60,946 bases of DNA from Cupriavidus sp. WGlv3 (lineage in GTDB: Bacteria > Pseudomonadota > Gammaproteobacteria > Burkholderiales > Burkholderiaceae): NCBI RefSeq assembly GCF_023952475.1, contig NZ_JALHRX010000024.1, positions 1 through 60,946 of the forward strand, in the 5' to 3' direction. Of this stretch, positions 53,960 through 60,946 are shown piece after piece. The notes below the pieces were generated by a model. That model did no database searches. It was not told the DNA's origin and saw only the letters and a program-made list of their open reading frames with translations. Numbering within the stretch: the first letter of the stretch is position 1; each line of letters begins with the position of its first letter. The position numbers and the translations under genes were made by a program.

Positions 53960-55087
53960 TTAGCTCACGAGTGCCTTGCCATGACGCACAAACGGCAGTT
54001 TAACCACAGTCGCGTTGAGTTTGCGGTCGCGGATCTCCACCTGCACGGTGTCGCCCACCTTCACCCCCTGGGGCAGGCGCGCGAAGGCGATCGATTGCGA
54101 CAGCGAGGGGCTGAAGGTGCCGCTGGTGATTTCGCCGTCACCGGCGGGGGTGATGACTTTCTGGTGGGCGCGCAGCACGCCGCCTTTGTCCCGCAGGATC
54201 AGGCCGAGGAACTGCTGGCGCGAACCGGCCGCGGTCAGCGCCGACTTGCCGGTGAAATCGCGCTCGCTCTGCAGGTCCACGGTCCACGCCAGGCCCGCGT
54301 CCAGCGGCGAGACCTTGATATCCATGTCCTGGCCGTACAGGTTCATGCCGGCTTCCAGGCGCAGCGTGTCGCGCGCGCCCAGGCCGGCCGGGCGCGCGCC
54401 CGCGGCATTCAGTTTTTCCCACAGGCCGGCGACGCTGGCGGCCGGCACCACCAGCTCGAAGCCGTCTTCGCCGGTGTAGCCAGTGCGCGCCACCATCACT
54501 TCGCCGAGGGCGGGGTCCTGCACCACCACGGCGTTGAACGGCTTGAGCGCATCGGAAGGCTGGGTCGACGGGAAGGTGCTCCACACCTTGGCGCGGGCGT
54601 TGGGGCCCTGCACCGCGACGATCGCCAGCGGCTCCACGCCCGCGGGCGCAACATCCTCGCGGCGCGGCGTGATGGCCACGCCGCTGCCGGTGGCGTCGTT
54701 GCGGGCGCGGATCCAGTCGATATCGCCCACCGCGGTGCCGGCGTTGACCACCAGGCGGAAACGGTCCTCGGCGAAGAAATAGACGATCAGGTCGTCGATG
54801 ACGCCGCCGTTCTCGTCGAGCATGCAGGAGTAGAGCGCCTTGCCGGGGGACTGCAGCTTGTCGACGTTGTTGGCCAGCAGGCCGCGCAGGAAGCTGCGGG
54901 TATTCGGGCCGGTGAGATCGACCACGCACATGTGCGAGACGTCGAACATGCCCGCATCATTGCGCACCGCATGGTGCTCTTCGATCTGCGAGCCATAGTT
55001 GACCGGCATGTCCCAGCCGCCGAAGTCGACCATGCGGGCGCCGAGGGCGCGGTGGATAGCGTTGAGGGGCGTGGCCTGGAGCGTCAT
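53960..55087 (-). CDS. gcvT: Glycine cleavage system aminomethyltransferase, T protein
   Basis: A 375-residue enzyme releasing ammonia and passing the methylene group to tetrahydrofolate. Begins TLQATPLNAIHRALGARMVDFGGWDMPVNYG, has the folate-site Asp in DVSHMCVVDLTGP region and ARTGYTGEDGFEL. Start at 55087 follows the riboswitch and its expression platform; GAGGATTCC is the ribosome-binding element. First gene of gcvTHP. Confidence 0.96.
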   Translation of the reverse strand: MTLQATPLNAIHRALGARMVDFGGWDMPVNYGSQIEEHHAVRNDAGMFDVSHMCVVDLTGPNTRSFLRGLLANNVDKLQSPGKALYSCMLDENGGVIDDLIVYFFAEDRFRLVVNAGTAVGDIDWIRARNDATGSGVAITPRREDVAPAGVEPLAIVAVQGPNARAKVWSTFPSTQPSDALKPFNAVVVQDPALGEVMVARTGYTGEDGFELVVPAASVAGLWEKLNAAGARPAGLGARDTLRLEAGMNLYGQDMDIKVSPLDAGLAWTVDLQSERDFTGKSALTAAGSRQQFLGLILRDKGGVLRAHQKVITPAGDGEITSGTFSPSLSQSIAFARLPQGVKVGDTVQVEIRDRKLNATVVKLPFVRHGKALVS

Positions 55088-55121
55088 GGAATCCTCGGGG
55101 GCAGTCTCGGTTGGCGAAAAC

Positions 55122-55186
55122 AAAAAAGGGCCATCCGCCGCAACCATCGCTCGCCGATATGGCGAGCAATCCGCTGCGGCGGATGA
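55122..55186 (-). terminator. Expression-platform terminator of the glycine riboswitch
   Basis: Read on the minus strand: CATCCGCCGCA pairs with TGCGGCGGATG (11 pairs), enclosing an inner stem GCTCGCC / GGCGAGC, followed by GCCC and six T. It lies between the second aptamer and gcvT, so it can stop transcription unless glycine binding changes the fold. Confidence 0.75.
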
Positions 55187-55406
55187 CCCCTCTGTCCTCG
55201 ATACCTGAGAGATTACGAGGCGGATCCCATGGACCCCAATCCTCGCGCGCCCCTTCGGTGGGCACGCTCGCCACGAATGGCGGGTGCCGCTCTCCAGAGT
55301 GCGGCATGCATCGTGTGCATGTTGCATGCCGATCCGACCGGTCCGTGGTGCCTGAGAGTTTTCGGGTGATACCCCTTCGGCGGCGCAAGCGATGCGCGCT
55401 CTCCCG
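55187..55406 (-). promoter_or_regulatory. Tandem glycine riboswitch upstream of gcvTHP
   Basis: Two glycine aptamers in series on the minus strand. Aptamer 1 starts GGGAGAG (55405-55399) and contains CCGCCGAAGGGG and AACTCTCAGGCACC; aptamer 2 starts CTCTGGAGAG (near 55299), contains CACCGAAGGGG and AATCTCTCAGGTATC, and ends GGACAGAGGGG near 55187. These are the class-defining conserved blocks. In the known examples glycine turns gcv expression on. The terminator that follows is the likely expression platform. Confidence 0.93.
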
Positions 55407-55490
55407 GTCGGATGCGCGCAATGTACGGGAGGCCCCCGCCTTTGTCAAACCAAGGCAGAGGCCGCCGTACCCGCCGCTGCACTGCAGCGC

Positions 55491-55718
55491 TTACTTCTTC
55501 TTGTCGTCGGTGACGACGTTACCGATGACGCCGCCCACTGCCGCCCCGCCCAGCGTACCCAGCGCGCTGCCGTCGGTCAGGACGGCGCCGCCCACCGCGC
55601 CGGCACCGGCGCCGATGGCGGTATTACGTTGTTTCGGGGTCATGTCCGCGCAACCGGCAAAGGCCGCGACCGTCATGCCGATCAGGGTCACCTTGGTCAA
55701 AGTTTGCAGGGTTTTCAT
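55491..55718 (-). CDS. Small glycine-zipper lipoprotein (OsmB-like)
   Basis: A 75-residue predicted outer-membrane lipoprotein. Signal peptide MKTLQTLTKVTLIGMTVAAF ends in a lipobox AFAGC, with lipidation Cys near residue 23. The mature part is a glycine zipper (AIGAGAGAVGGAVLTDG, GTLGGAAVGGVIGNVV) and ends DDKKK. This matches OsmB / glycine-zipper 2TM proteins induced by osmotic or envelope stress in other bacteria. GGAGCCAACA precedes the ATG. It lies upstream of the riboswitch on the same strand, without a T-rich terminator between. Confidence 0.85.
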   Translation of the reverse strand: MKTLQTLTKVTLIGMTVAAFAGCADMTPKQRNTAIGAGAGAVGGAVLTDGSALGTLGGAAVGGVIGNVVTDDKKK

Positions 55719-55992
55719 TGTTGGCTCCGATGTGATGATTTGTGCATGCCCAAGCGATCCGGCGGATCGGGGGACACACTGTTTAGAGTGTCGCGTTATG
55801 TCATTGGCTCCGCGCTTTACGAAGTGTTACGCCGGTGACACAGCCGGGCCCTTGCGCGCGGCTTGCGCTGACTGACCCGCCGCGGCGCGCGTGTTAACAT
55901 CGGCAGCTTTGCCGCAGGCCCGGGTGACGGGATGCCGGCAATTCCCGCCGTATTCCCTCGATTCCGCCGCTGCCCCCAACGCCTGCCCCCGC

Positions 55993-58095
55993 ATGACCCA
56001 TGGCCTGAACCCCGCCCAATCCGAAGCCGTCCGCTACCTGGACGGGCCTTGCCTGGTGCTGGCCGGCGCGGGCTCCGGCAAGACCCGCGTGATCACGCAG
56101 AAGATCGCGCATCTGATCGAGGACAAGGGCTTCGAGCCGCGCCATATCGCCGCCGTCACCTTCACCAACAAGGCGGCCAAGGAAATGCAGGAGCGCATCG
56201 CCAAGCTGATGGAGGGCAAGACCACGCGCGAGGGCAAGCGGATTCCGCTCAAGCAGCTGACGGTCTGTACCTTCCACTCGCTGGGCGTGCAGATCCTGCG
56301 CATGGAAGCCGAGCATGTCGGCCTGAAGCCGCAGTTCTCGATCATGGATTCGGACGACTGCTTCGGCCTGATCCAGGAGCAGCTCGGCACCACCGACAAA
56401 AAGCTGATCCGCGGCGTGCAGGGCACGATCTCGCTGTGGAAGAACGGCATGGTCGACCCCGAGGCCGCGATCGCGCAGGCCGCCAATGCCGACGAGCAGC
56501 AGGCCGCGCTGGTCTACCGCAACTACGTTGCCACGCTGAACGCCTACCAGGCGGTGGATTTCGACGACCTGATCCGCCTGCCGGCGGAACTGTTCGCGCG
56601 CAATGAAGCGGTGCAGCTGAAGTGGCAGAACCGCCTGCGTTACTTCCTGGTCGACGAATACCAGGACACCAACGCCTGCCAGTACCAGCTGCTCAAGCTG
56701 CTGGCGGGTGGCTCGCACCTGCGCGCGCCGGCCTTCACCGCGGTGGGCGACGACGACCAGGCCATCTACGGCTGGCGCGGCGCCACGCTGGACAACCTGC
56801 GCGGGCTGCAGACCGATTTCCCCGACCTGAAGGTGATCAAGCTGGAGCAGAACTACCGCTCCACCGTGCGCATCCTGGAAGCCGCCAACGCCGTCATCGC
56901 CAACAATCCCAAGCTGTTCGACAAGAAGCTGTGGAGCGAGCACGGCATGGGCGACCCCATTGCCATCCACCCGATGAACGACGAGGAGCACGAGGCCGAG
57001 TCGGTGGTGTTTCGCCTGTCGGCGCACAAGTTCGAGCGCCGCGCGCAGTTCCGCGACTACGCCATCCTGTACCGCGGCAACCACCAGGCCCGGCTGTTCG
57101 AGCAGATCCTGCGGCGCGAGCGCATCCCGTACGTGCTGTCGGGCGGCCAGAGCTTCTTCGACAAGGCCGAGATCAAGGACATCTGCGCCTACCTGCGCCT
57201 GATCGCCAACCCCGACGACGATCCCGCCTTTATCCGCGCCATCACCACGCCGCGGCGCGGGGTGGGCAACACCACGCTCGAAGTGCTGGGCACCTTCGCC
57301 GGCCAGGCCAAGGTGTCGCTGTTCGAGGCGGCGATGATGGGCGGCATCGAGGGCAAGCTGCAGCCGCGCCAGCTGGAGCCGCTGCGGGTGTTCTGCGAAT
57401 CGATGGTGCGGCTGGCCGACCGCGCGGCGAAGGACCCGGCCACCGTGGTGCTCGACGACCTGATGGCAGGCATCCACTACGAGGCCTACCTGTACGACAG
57501 CTTCGACGAGCGGCAGGCGCAGTCGCGCTGGACCAATACCCTGGAATTCCTCGACTGGCTCAAGCGCAAGGGCACCAAGCCCGAAGGCGCGGACGGCGAC
57601 GAAGCGACCGGCTTCGACACCGCCGACGGCTTCGGCGGCGATGGCAAGAACCTGCTCGAACTGACCCAGACCGTGGCGCTGATGAGCATGCTCGAGGGCC
57701 GCGAGGAAGATCCCGACGCGGTGCGGCTGTCCACGCTGCATGCGTCCAAGGGGCTGGAATATCCGCATGTGTTCCTGGTTGGCGTGGAAGAGGGCATCCT
57801 GCCCCACTGCCGCGAGGACGAGGACATGAGCGACGAGAAGATCGAGGAAGAGCGGCGCCTGATGTACGTTGGCATCACGCGCGCGCAGCGCAGCCTGCAT
57901 GTCAGCTGGTGCAAGAAGCGCAAGCGCGCGCGCGAGACCTACTCGTGCCAGCCGTCGCGCTTTATCGGCGAGATGAAGCTGGAAGAGGCGCCCGCGCCGG
58001 TCGACGCGACTCCGGCGATGAGCCCCAAGGACCGACTCGGCGCGCTCAAGGCGCTGCTCGGGAACGGGGGCAGCGGCAAGGCGGCCGCCGGCTGA
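55993..58095 (+). CDS. rep: ATP-dependent DNA helicase Rep (UvrD/PcrA superfamily)
   Basis: A 700-residue 3'-5' superfamily 1A helicase that clears proteins ahead of replication forks. Motifs: Q-motif GLNPAQSEAV, Walker A LAGAGSGKTRVITQKIAHLI, motif Ia HIAAVTFTNKAAKEMQERI, motif II FLVDEYQDTNACQY, motif III GDDDQAIYGWRGA, motif IV EQNYRST, motif V TLHASKGLEYPHVFL and motif VI EEERRLMYVGITRAQ. The sequence GPCLVLAGAGSGKTRVIT with KIAHLI and RHIAAVTFTNKAA is closer to Rep than to UvrD. ATG at 55993 gives MTHGLNPAQ; a longer upstream frame is not needed. It converges on the next gene with 21 bases between stops. Confidence 0.94.
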   Translation: MTHGLNPAQSEAVRYLDGPCLVLAGAGSGKTRVITQKIAHLIEDKGFEPRHIAAVTFTNKAAKEMQERIAKLMEGKTTREGKRIPLKQLTVCTFHSLGVQILRMEAEHVGLKPQFSIMDSDDCFGLIQEQLGTTDKKLIRGVQGTISLWKNGMVDPEAAIAQAANADEQQAALVYRNYVATLNAYQAVDFDDLIRLPAELFARNEAVQLKWQNRLRYFLVDEYQDTNACQYQLLKLLAGGSHLRAPAFTAVGDDDQAIYGWRGATLDNLRGLQTDFPDLKVIKLEQNYRSTVRILEAANAVIANNPKLFDKKLWSEHGMGDPIAIHPMNDEEHEAESVVFRLSAHKFERRAQFRDYAILYRGNHQARLFEQILRRERIPYVLSGGQSFFDKAEIKDICAYLRLIANPDDDPAFIRAITTPRRGVGNTTLEVLGTFAGQAKVSLFEAAMMGGIEGKLQPRQLEPLRVFCESMVRLADRAAKDPATVVLDDLMAGIHYEAYLYDSFDERQAQSRWTNTLEFLDWLKRKGTKPEGADGDEATGFDTADGFGGDGKNLLELTQTVALMSMLEGREEDPDAVRLSTLHASKGLEYPHVFLVGVEEGILPHCREDEDMSDEKIEEERRLMYVGITRAQRSLHVSWCKKRKRARETYSCQPSRFIGEMKLEEAPAPVDATPAMSPKDRLGALKALLGNGGSGKAAAG

Positions 58096-58116
58096 GCCGC
58101 GCGCTCGATCGAAGCC

Positions 58117-59244
58117 CTAGCGCGCGCCCGACACCGCCAGCGTGACGTACTGCGAGCCGCGCTGCCCGCGCGTGAAGTCGAGCGTGAAGTCGCCCACGTC
58201 GACGCGGCTCTGCAGCGCGCGCCGCAGTTCCGCCGCGCCGCCCGGGCGCACACCTTGCAACGCGCGCGCCAGCCAGGCCGCGCCGATATAACCGGCCAGC
58301 GTCGCCGGCGACGGCGGCTCGTCCAGGTACTGCTTCATGCGCGCCACATGTTCCTTCACCACCCGCAACGTTGCCTGCTGCGGGCCCGGCGCGATCTGGG
58401 TCAGCACCAGGCCGCCGGCGTAGCCGCGGCCCAGGATCTCGCGCGCGGCATTGGCGCTGACCGCGGACAGGCCGACCAGGAAGCCGTACCATCCCTGCGC
58501 CGCCAGCGCCCGGCCCAGTTCGGCATAGGCCAGGGTGTCGCCGGCGACGATCACCGCGCCCGGGCGCGTTGCCGCGATGCGCCGCGCCGCGGCATCGCCG
58601 CTGCCTTCCAGCAGCACCGCGCGGGTGCCGGTCTGCGCTTCCAGCCGGGCCAGCGACGACACCGCAAAGTCCGGCGCCACGGCCAGCGCGATCTGTGTCA
58701 GCCCGTAGCCGCGCAACTGTTGCGCGGCCGCGTCCAGTTCGGCCTGGTAGTCGGCCCGCGTGAACCAGACATTGTCGGCGGCCAGCGCCAGCCCCGACAG
58801 CGGTGCGACGATCTGCATGCCGCGCCGCGCCAGTTCGGATGATGACGCCAGCACGGGCAGCAGCCGGTCGCCGGGACCGAACAGCAGCCCCGCATGTTCG
58901 GTATCGGCCAGCGACACCGCCTGTGCCAGCGCGCGGCGCGGATCCGGGTCCGCATCGCGCACCGCATGCTGGATCCGCACCGGGCCGCCGGCGGCGTTGA
59001 CGGCGTCGAACAGGACCTTGGCGCCGGCCAGGTAGTCGCGCGCCAGGTCGGATTGCGCGCCGTTGCGGTCGACCAGATGCCCGACCACTACCGTGCGCGG
59101 CGCCTGGGCCAGCGGAGCAAGCGCAGGCAGCGCCAGCGCCATGCCGGTCGCGGCAAGCAGCCGGCGCCGGCCGGCGTCTGCCGGCGGGTGGTTGCGCAGC
59201 GGTGGGTACGGCGCGGACGTGGGGGAGCGGCGGGAAAGAGACAT
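58117..59244 (-). CDS. Orphan HAAT-type periplasmic binding protein, Tat-like signal
   Basis: A 375-residue type I periplasmic binding protein. The N terminus has AGRRRLLAATGMALALPALAPLAQ, a twin-arginine-like signal after 25 extra residues, then VVVGHLVDRNGAQSDLARDYLAGAKVLFDAVNAAGGPV (in part), the HAAT receptor opening. Sequence in the core (LLFGPGDRLLPVLASSSELARRGMQIVAPLSG) is divergent from the other three receptors here. No permease or ATPase lies nearby. It is divergent from hemN and may share the intergenic control region. Ligand unknown. Confidence 0.82.
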   Translation of the reverse strand: MSLSRRSPTSAPYPPLRNHPPADAGRRRLLAATGMALALPALAPLAQAPRTVVVGHLVDRNGAQSDLARDYLAGAKVLFDAVNAAGGPVRIQHAVRDADPDPRRALAQAVSLADTEHAGLLFGPGDRLLPVLASSSELARRGMQIVAPLSGLALAADNVWFTRADYQAELDAAAQQLRGYGLTQIALAVAPDFAVSSLARLEAQTGTRAVLLEGSGDAAARRIAATRPGAVIVAGDTLAYAELGRALAAQGWYGFLVGLSAVSANAAREILGRGYAGGLVLTQIAPGPQQATLRVVKEHVARMKQYLDEPPSPATLAGYIGAAWLARALQGVRPGGAAELRRALQSRVDVGDFTLDFTRGQRGSQYVTLAVSGAR

Positions 59245-59355
59245 GGCTGGAACCGTGCGGATCGCGCGCGGGCGCGGTGGCGCGCAGCGTACCCGGCACC
59301 CATGACGGCAATGTGACGTACGCGCGGGGACGGGGCCGACGGCTCAGGCCCGCGC

Positions 59356-59369
59356 TTGACGGCGGTCAA
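59356..59369. promoter_or_regulatory. FNR/Anr-type box upstream of hemN
   Basis: TTGACGGCGGTCAA, fitting TTGAY-N4-RTCAA for FNR-family regulators. Its centre (59362.5) is 41.5 bases before the start expected from TACGAT at 59392-59397, the classical class II activator position. Oxygen-independent hemN is a known target of such regulators in other bacteria. Confidence 0.75.
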
Positions 59370-59391
59370 GCTGCGGGCGCCGCCCCGGTCC

Positions 59392-59397
59392 TACGAT
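59392..59397 (+). promoter_or_regulatory. Probable -10 element of hemN
   Basis: TACGAT, five of six matches to TATAAT, 33 bases before the hemN ATG. No -35 hexamer, as expected when an FNR-type activator binds at -41.5. Confidence 0.55.
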
Positions 59398-59429
59398 GAC
59401 GTGTCGCACACCTATTCCCCCGCGCCCCC

Positions 59430-60902
59430 ATGAACCCGTCTGCCATGACTTCCCCTGCGCTCGACCGCCGCGCGCTCTCCGACTTCCGCGCGCTGGCCGG
59501 GCGCATCGACGGCAACGGCCCGCGCTATACCTCGTACCCGACTGCCGATCGCTTCCACAACGGCCCGGACCCGTCGCTGTACCACGACGCGCTGGACGCC
59601 TGCCGCTCCGACGCGCCGGCCCCGCTGTCGCTATACCTGCATATCCCGTTCTGCGAGAACATCTGCTACTACTGCGGCTGCAACAAGATCATCACCCGCG
59701 ACCATGGCCGCAGCGCGCGCTACGTCAGCTACCTGGGCCGCGAGATGGCGCTGGTGGCCGGGCGGCTGGGCGAGCGCCGGCAGGTGATCCAGTCGCACTG
59801 GGGCGGCGGCACGCCGACCTTCCTGAACCCGGAAGAAATGCGTCGCGTGATGGCGTTGCTGAACACGCATTTCGCGCTGGCGGCCGACGGCGAGCACTCG
59901 ATCGAGATCGACCCGCGCCGCGTCGACCAGGACCGCATGGCGCTGCTGGCCGAGCTGGGCTTCAATCGCGTCAGCCTGGGCGTGCAGGATTTCGACCCCG
60001 AGGTGCAGCAGGCCATCCACCGCATCCAGCCGTTCGCGGAGACCCGCGCCGTGGTCGATGCCGCGCGCGCGCTGGGCTTCCGCTCGGTCAGCCTGGACCT
60101 GATCTACGGGCTGCCGCACCAGACCGCGGCGCGCTTCGGCCGCACCATCGACCAGGGGCTGGCGCTGCGCCCGGACCGGCTTTCGGTCTACAGCTATGCC
60201 CACCTGCCGCACGTGTTCAAGCCGCAGCGCCGCATCGACGAAAACGCCTTGCCGCCGGCCGGCGAGAAGCTCGACATCCTGGTCTCGACCATCGAGCGGC
60301 TGACCGCCGAGGGCTATGTCTATATCGGCATGGACCACTTCGCGCTGCCCGACGACGACCTCGCCGTGGCCCAGCGCGAGGGCCGGCTGCAGCGCAACTT
60401 CCAGGGTTATTCGACGCACGCCGGCTACGACCAGGTCGGCCTCGGCATCTCGGCGATCGGCGCGATCGCGGGGCGCTACGTGCAGAACGCGCGCACCCTC
60501 GACGACTACTACGGCGCGCTCGACCAGGGCCGCCTGCCGCTGGCGCGGGGCGTGGCGATGACGGCCGACGACCACCTGCGGCGCGAGCTCATCGGCGACC
60601 TGATGTGCAATGGCGTGCTCGATCTCCCCGCCATCGAGGTGCGCCATGGCATCGACTTCAACCACGCATTTGCCGCGGAGCTGGCCGAGCTGGACCGCCT
60701 GGCCGCCGACGGGCTGGTGTGCCGCGAGCCCGGCCGCATCACCGTGACGCCGCTGGGCCGGCTGCTGGTGCGCCGCGTGGCGATGGTGTTCGACCGCTAC
60801 CTGCGCGACGACGCCGCCCGGCCCGTCGACAACGGCGCGCGCGCCGCCAACGACGGCGCCCAGCCAATCCGCATCGTGCCGCGTTATTCGCGCGTGGTGT
60901 AG
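59430..60902 (+). CDS. hemN: Oxygen-independent coproporphyrinogen III oxidase
   Basis: A 490-residue radical-SAM enzyme converting coproporphyrinogen III to protoporphyrinogen IX without oxygen. The cluster motif is CENICYYCGC (CxxxCxxC plus the following Cys), in SLYLHIPFCENICYYCGCNK, near residues 72-81; SHWGGGTPTFLNP and SLGVQDFDPEVQQAIHRIQ are family motifs, and the C-terminal HemN domain starts near VAMTADDHLRRELI. The presence of GPRYTSYPTADRF at the N terminus marks a true HemN rather than HemW. Starts at 59430 (MNPSAMTS) or 59445 are both possible. Placed behind an FNR-type box, so likely induced by low oxygen. Confidence 0.96.
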   Translation: MNPSAMTSPALDRRALSDFRALAGRIDGNGPRYTSYPTADRFHNGPDPSLYHDALDACRSDAPAPLSLYLHIPFCENICYYCGCNKIITRDHGRSARYVSYLGREMALVAGRLGERRQVIQSHWGGGTPTFLNPEEMRRVMALLNTHFALAADGEHSIEIDPRRVDQDRMALLAELGFNRVSLGVQDFDPEVQQAIHRIQPFAETRAVVDAARALGFRSVSLDLIYGLPHQTAARFGRTIDQGLALRPDRLSVYSYAHLPHVFKPQRRIDENALPPAGEKLDILVSTIERLTAEGYVYIGMDHFALPDDDLAVAQREGRLQRNFQGYSTHAGYDQVGLGISAIGAIAGRYVQNARTLDDYYGALDQGRLPLARGVAMTADDHLRRELIGDLMCNGVLDLPAIEVRHGIDFNHAFAAELAELDRLAADGLVCREPGRITVTPLGRLLVRRVAMVFDRYLRDDAARPVDNGARAANDGAQPIRIVPRYSRVV

Positions 60903-60946
60903 CGCGCAACATCGGCCCCGGACCGGACGAAAAAAACCCGCGCAAG

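Noticed and set aside
58096..58116. Missing terminator between convergent rep and receptor genes
   Set aside because: Only 21 bases separate the stops; termination may occur inside the opposing gene or be factor-dependent, so absence is not informative.

Overview
The window reads as an origin-proximal stretch of the main chromosome of a GC-rich betaproteobacterium of the Cupriavidus/Ralstonia group (Burkholderiaceae). The basis is base composition and codon use, the conserved block mnmG-rsmG-parA-parB followed by the whole F1Fo ATP synthase operon, hemE, priA and putA, a tandem glycine riboswitch ahead of gcvTHP, and many branched-chain-amino-acid-type (HAAT) and Bug/TctC uptake proteins. Species assignment is an inference from gene order and protein style.

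Layout. 1-7 kb: GMC oxidoreductase and a five-gene HAAT ABC transporter (livG-livF-SBP-livH-livM) carrying an inverted pair of REP-like repeats between the SBP and permease genes. 7.3-8.7 kb: a GNAT-like protein and a TSUP permease. 9-14.1 kb: a second HAAT transporter with one fused permease-ATPase. 14.2-17.3 kb: divergent LysR regulator and Bug-type binding protein, then an N-formylglutamate amidohydrolase. 17.3-22 kb: the chromosome-partition locus, with four parS sites (three clustered before mnmG, one inside it), mnmG, rsmG, parA and parB. 22.2-29.9 kb: atpIBEFHAGDC. 30.5-36 kb: CoA-binding protein, esterase, hemE and priA, with two DnaA boxes before priA. 36-40.2 kb: trifunctional putA preceded by three copies of the PutA recognition hexamer. 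40.3-46.1 kb: orphan HAAT binding protein, a TPR protein, and a Kef-type antiporter overlapping a YbdK-type ligase. 46.2-55.7 kb, minus strand: glycine-zipper protein; alpha/beta hydrolase, OsmC and ETHE1-like persulfide dioxygenase; sdaA; gcvP-gcvH-gcvT under a riboswitch; a small glycine-zipper lipoprotein. 56-61 kb: rep helicase, another orphan HAAT-type binding protein, and hemN behind an FNR/Anr-type box.

Most of the window is core chromosome. I see no phage, insertion sequence, CRISPR array, tRNA, rRNA or clear defence island, and no multi-gene system that looks wholly new. The more rewarding signals are regulatory or architectural: the parS cluster, including a site written into mnmG codons; the PutA operator array; the glycine riboswitch with a terminator platform feeding a gcv operon with sdaA behind it; the U-rich leader of atpE; the inverted REP-like pair; a Walker A lysine-to-arginine change in one LivF; the antiporter/YbdK overlap; and DnaA boxes ahead of priA.
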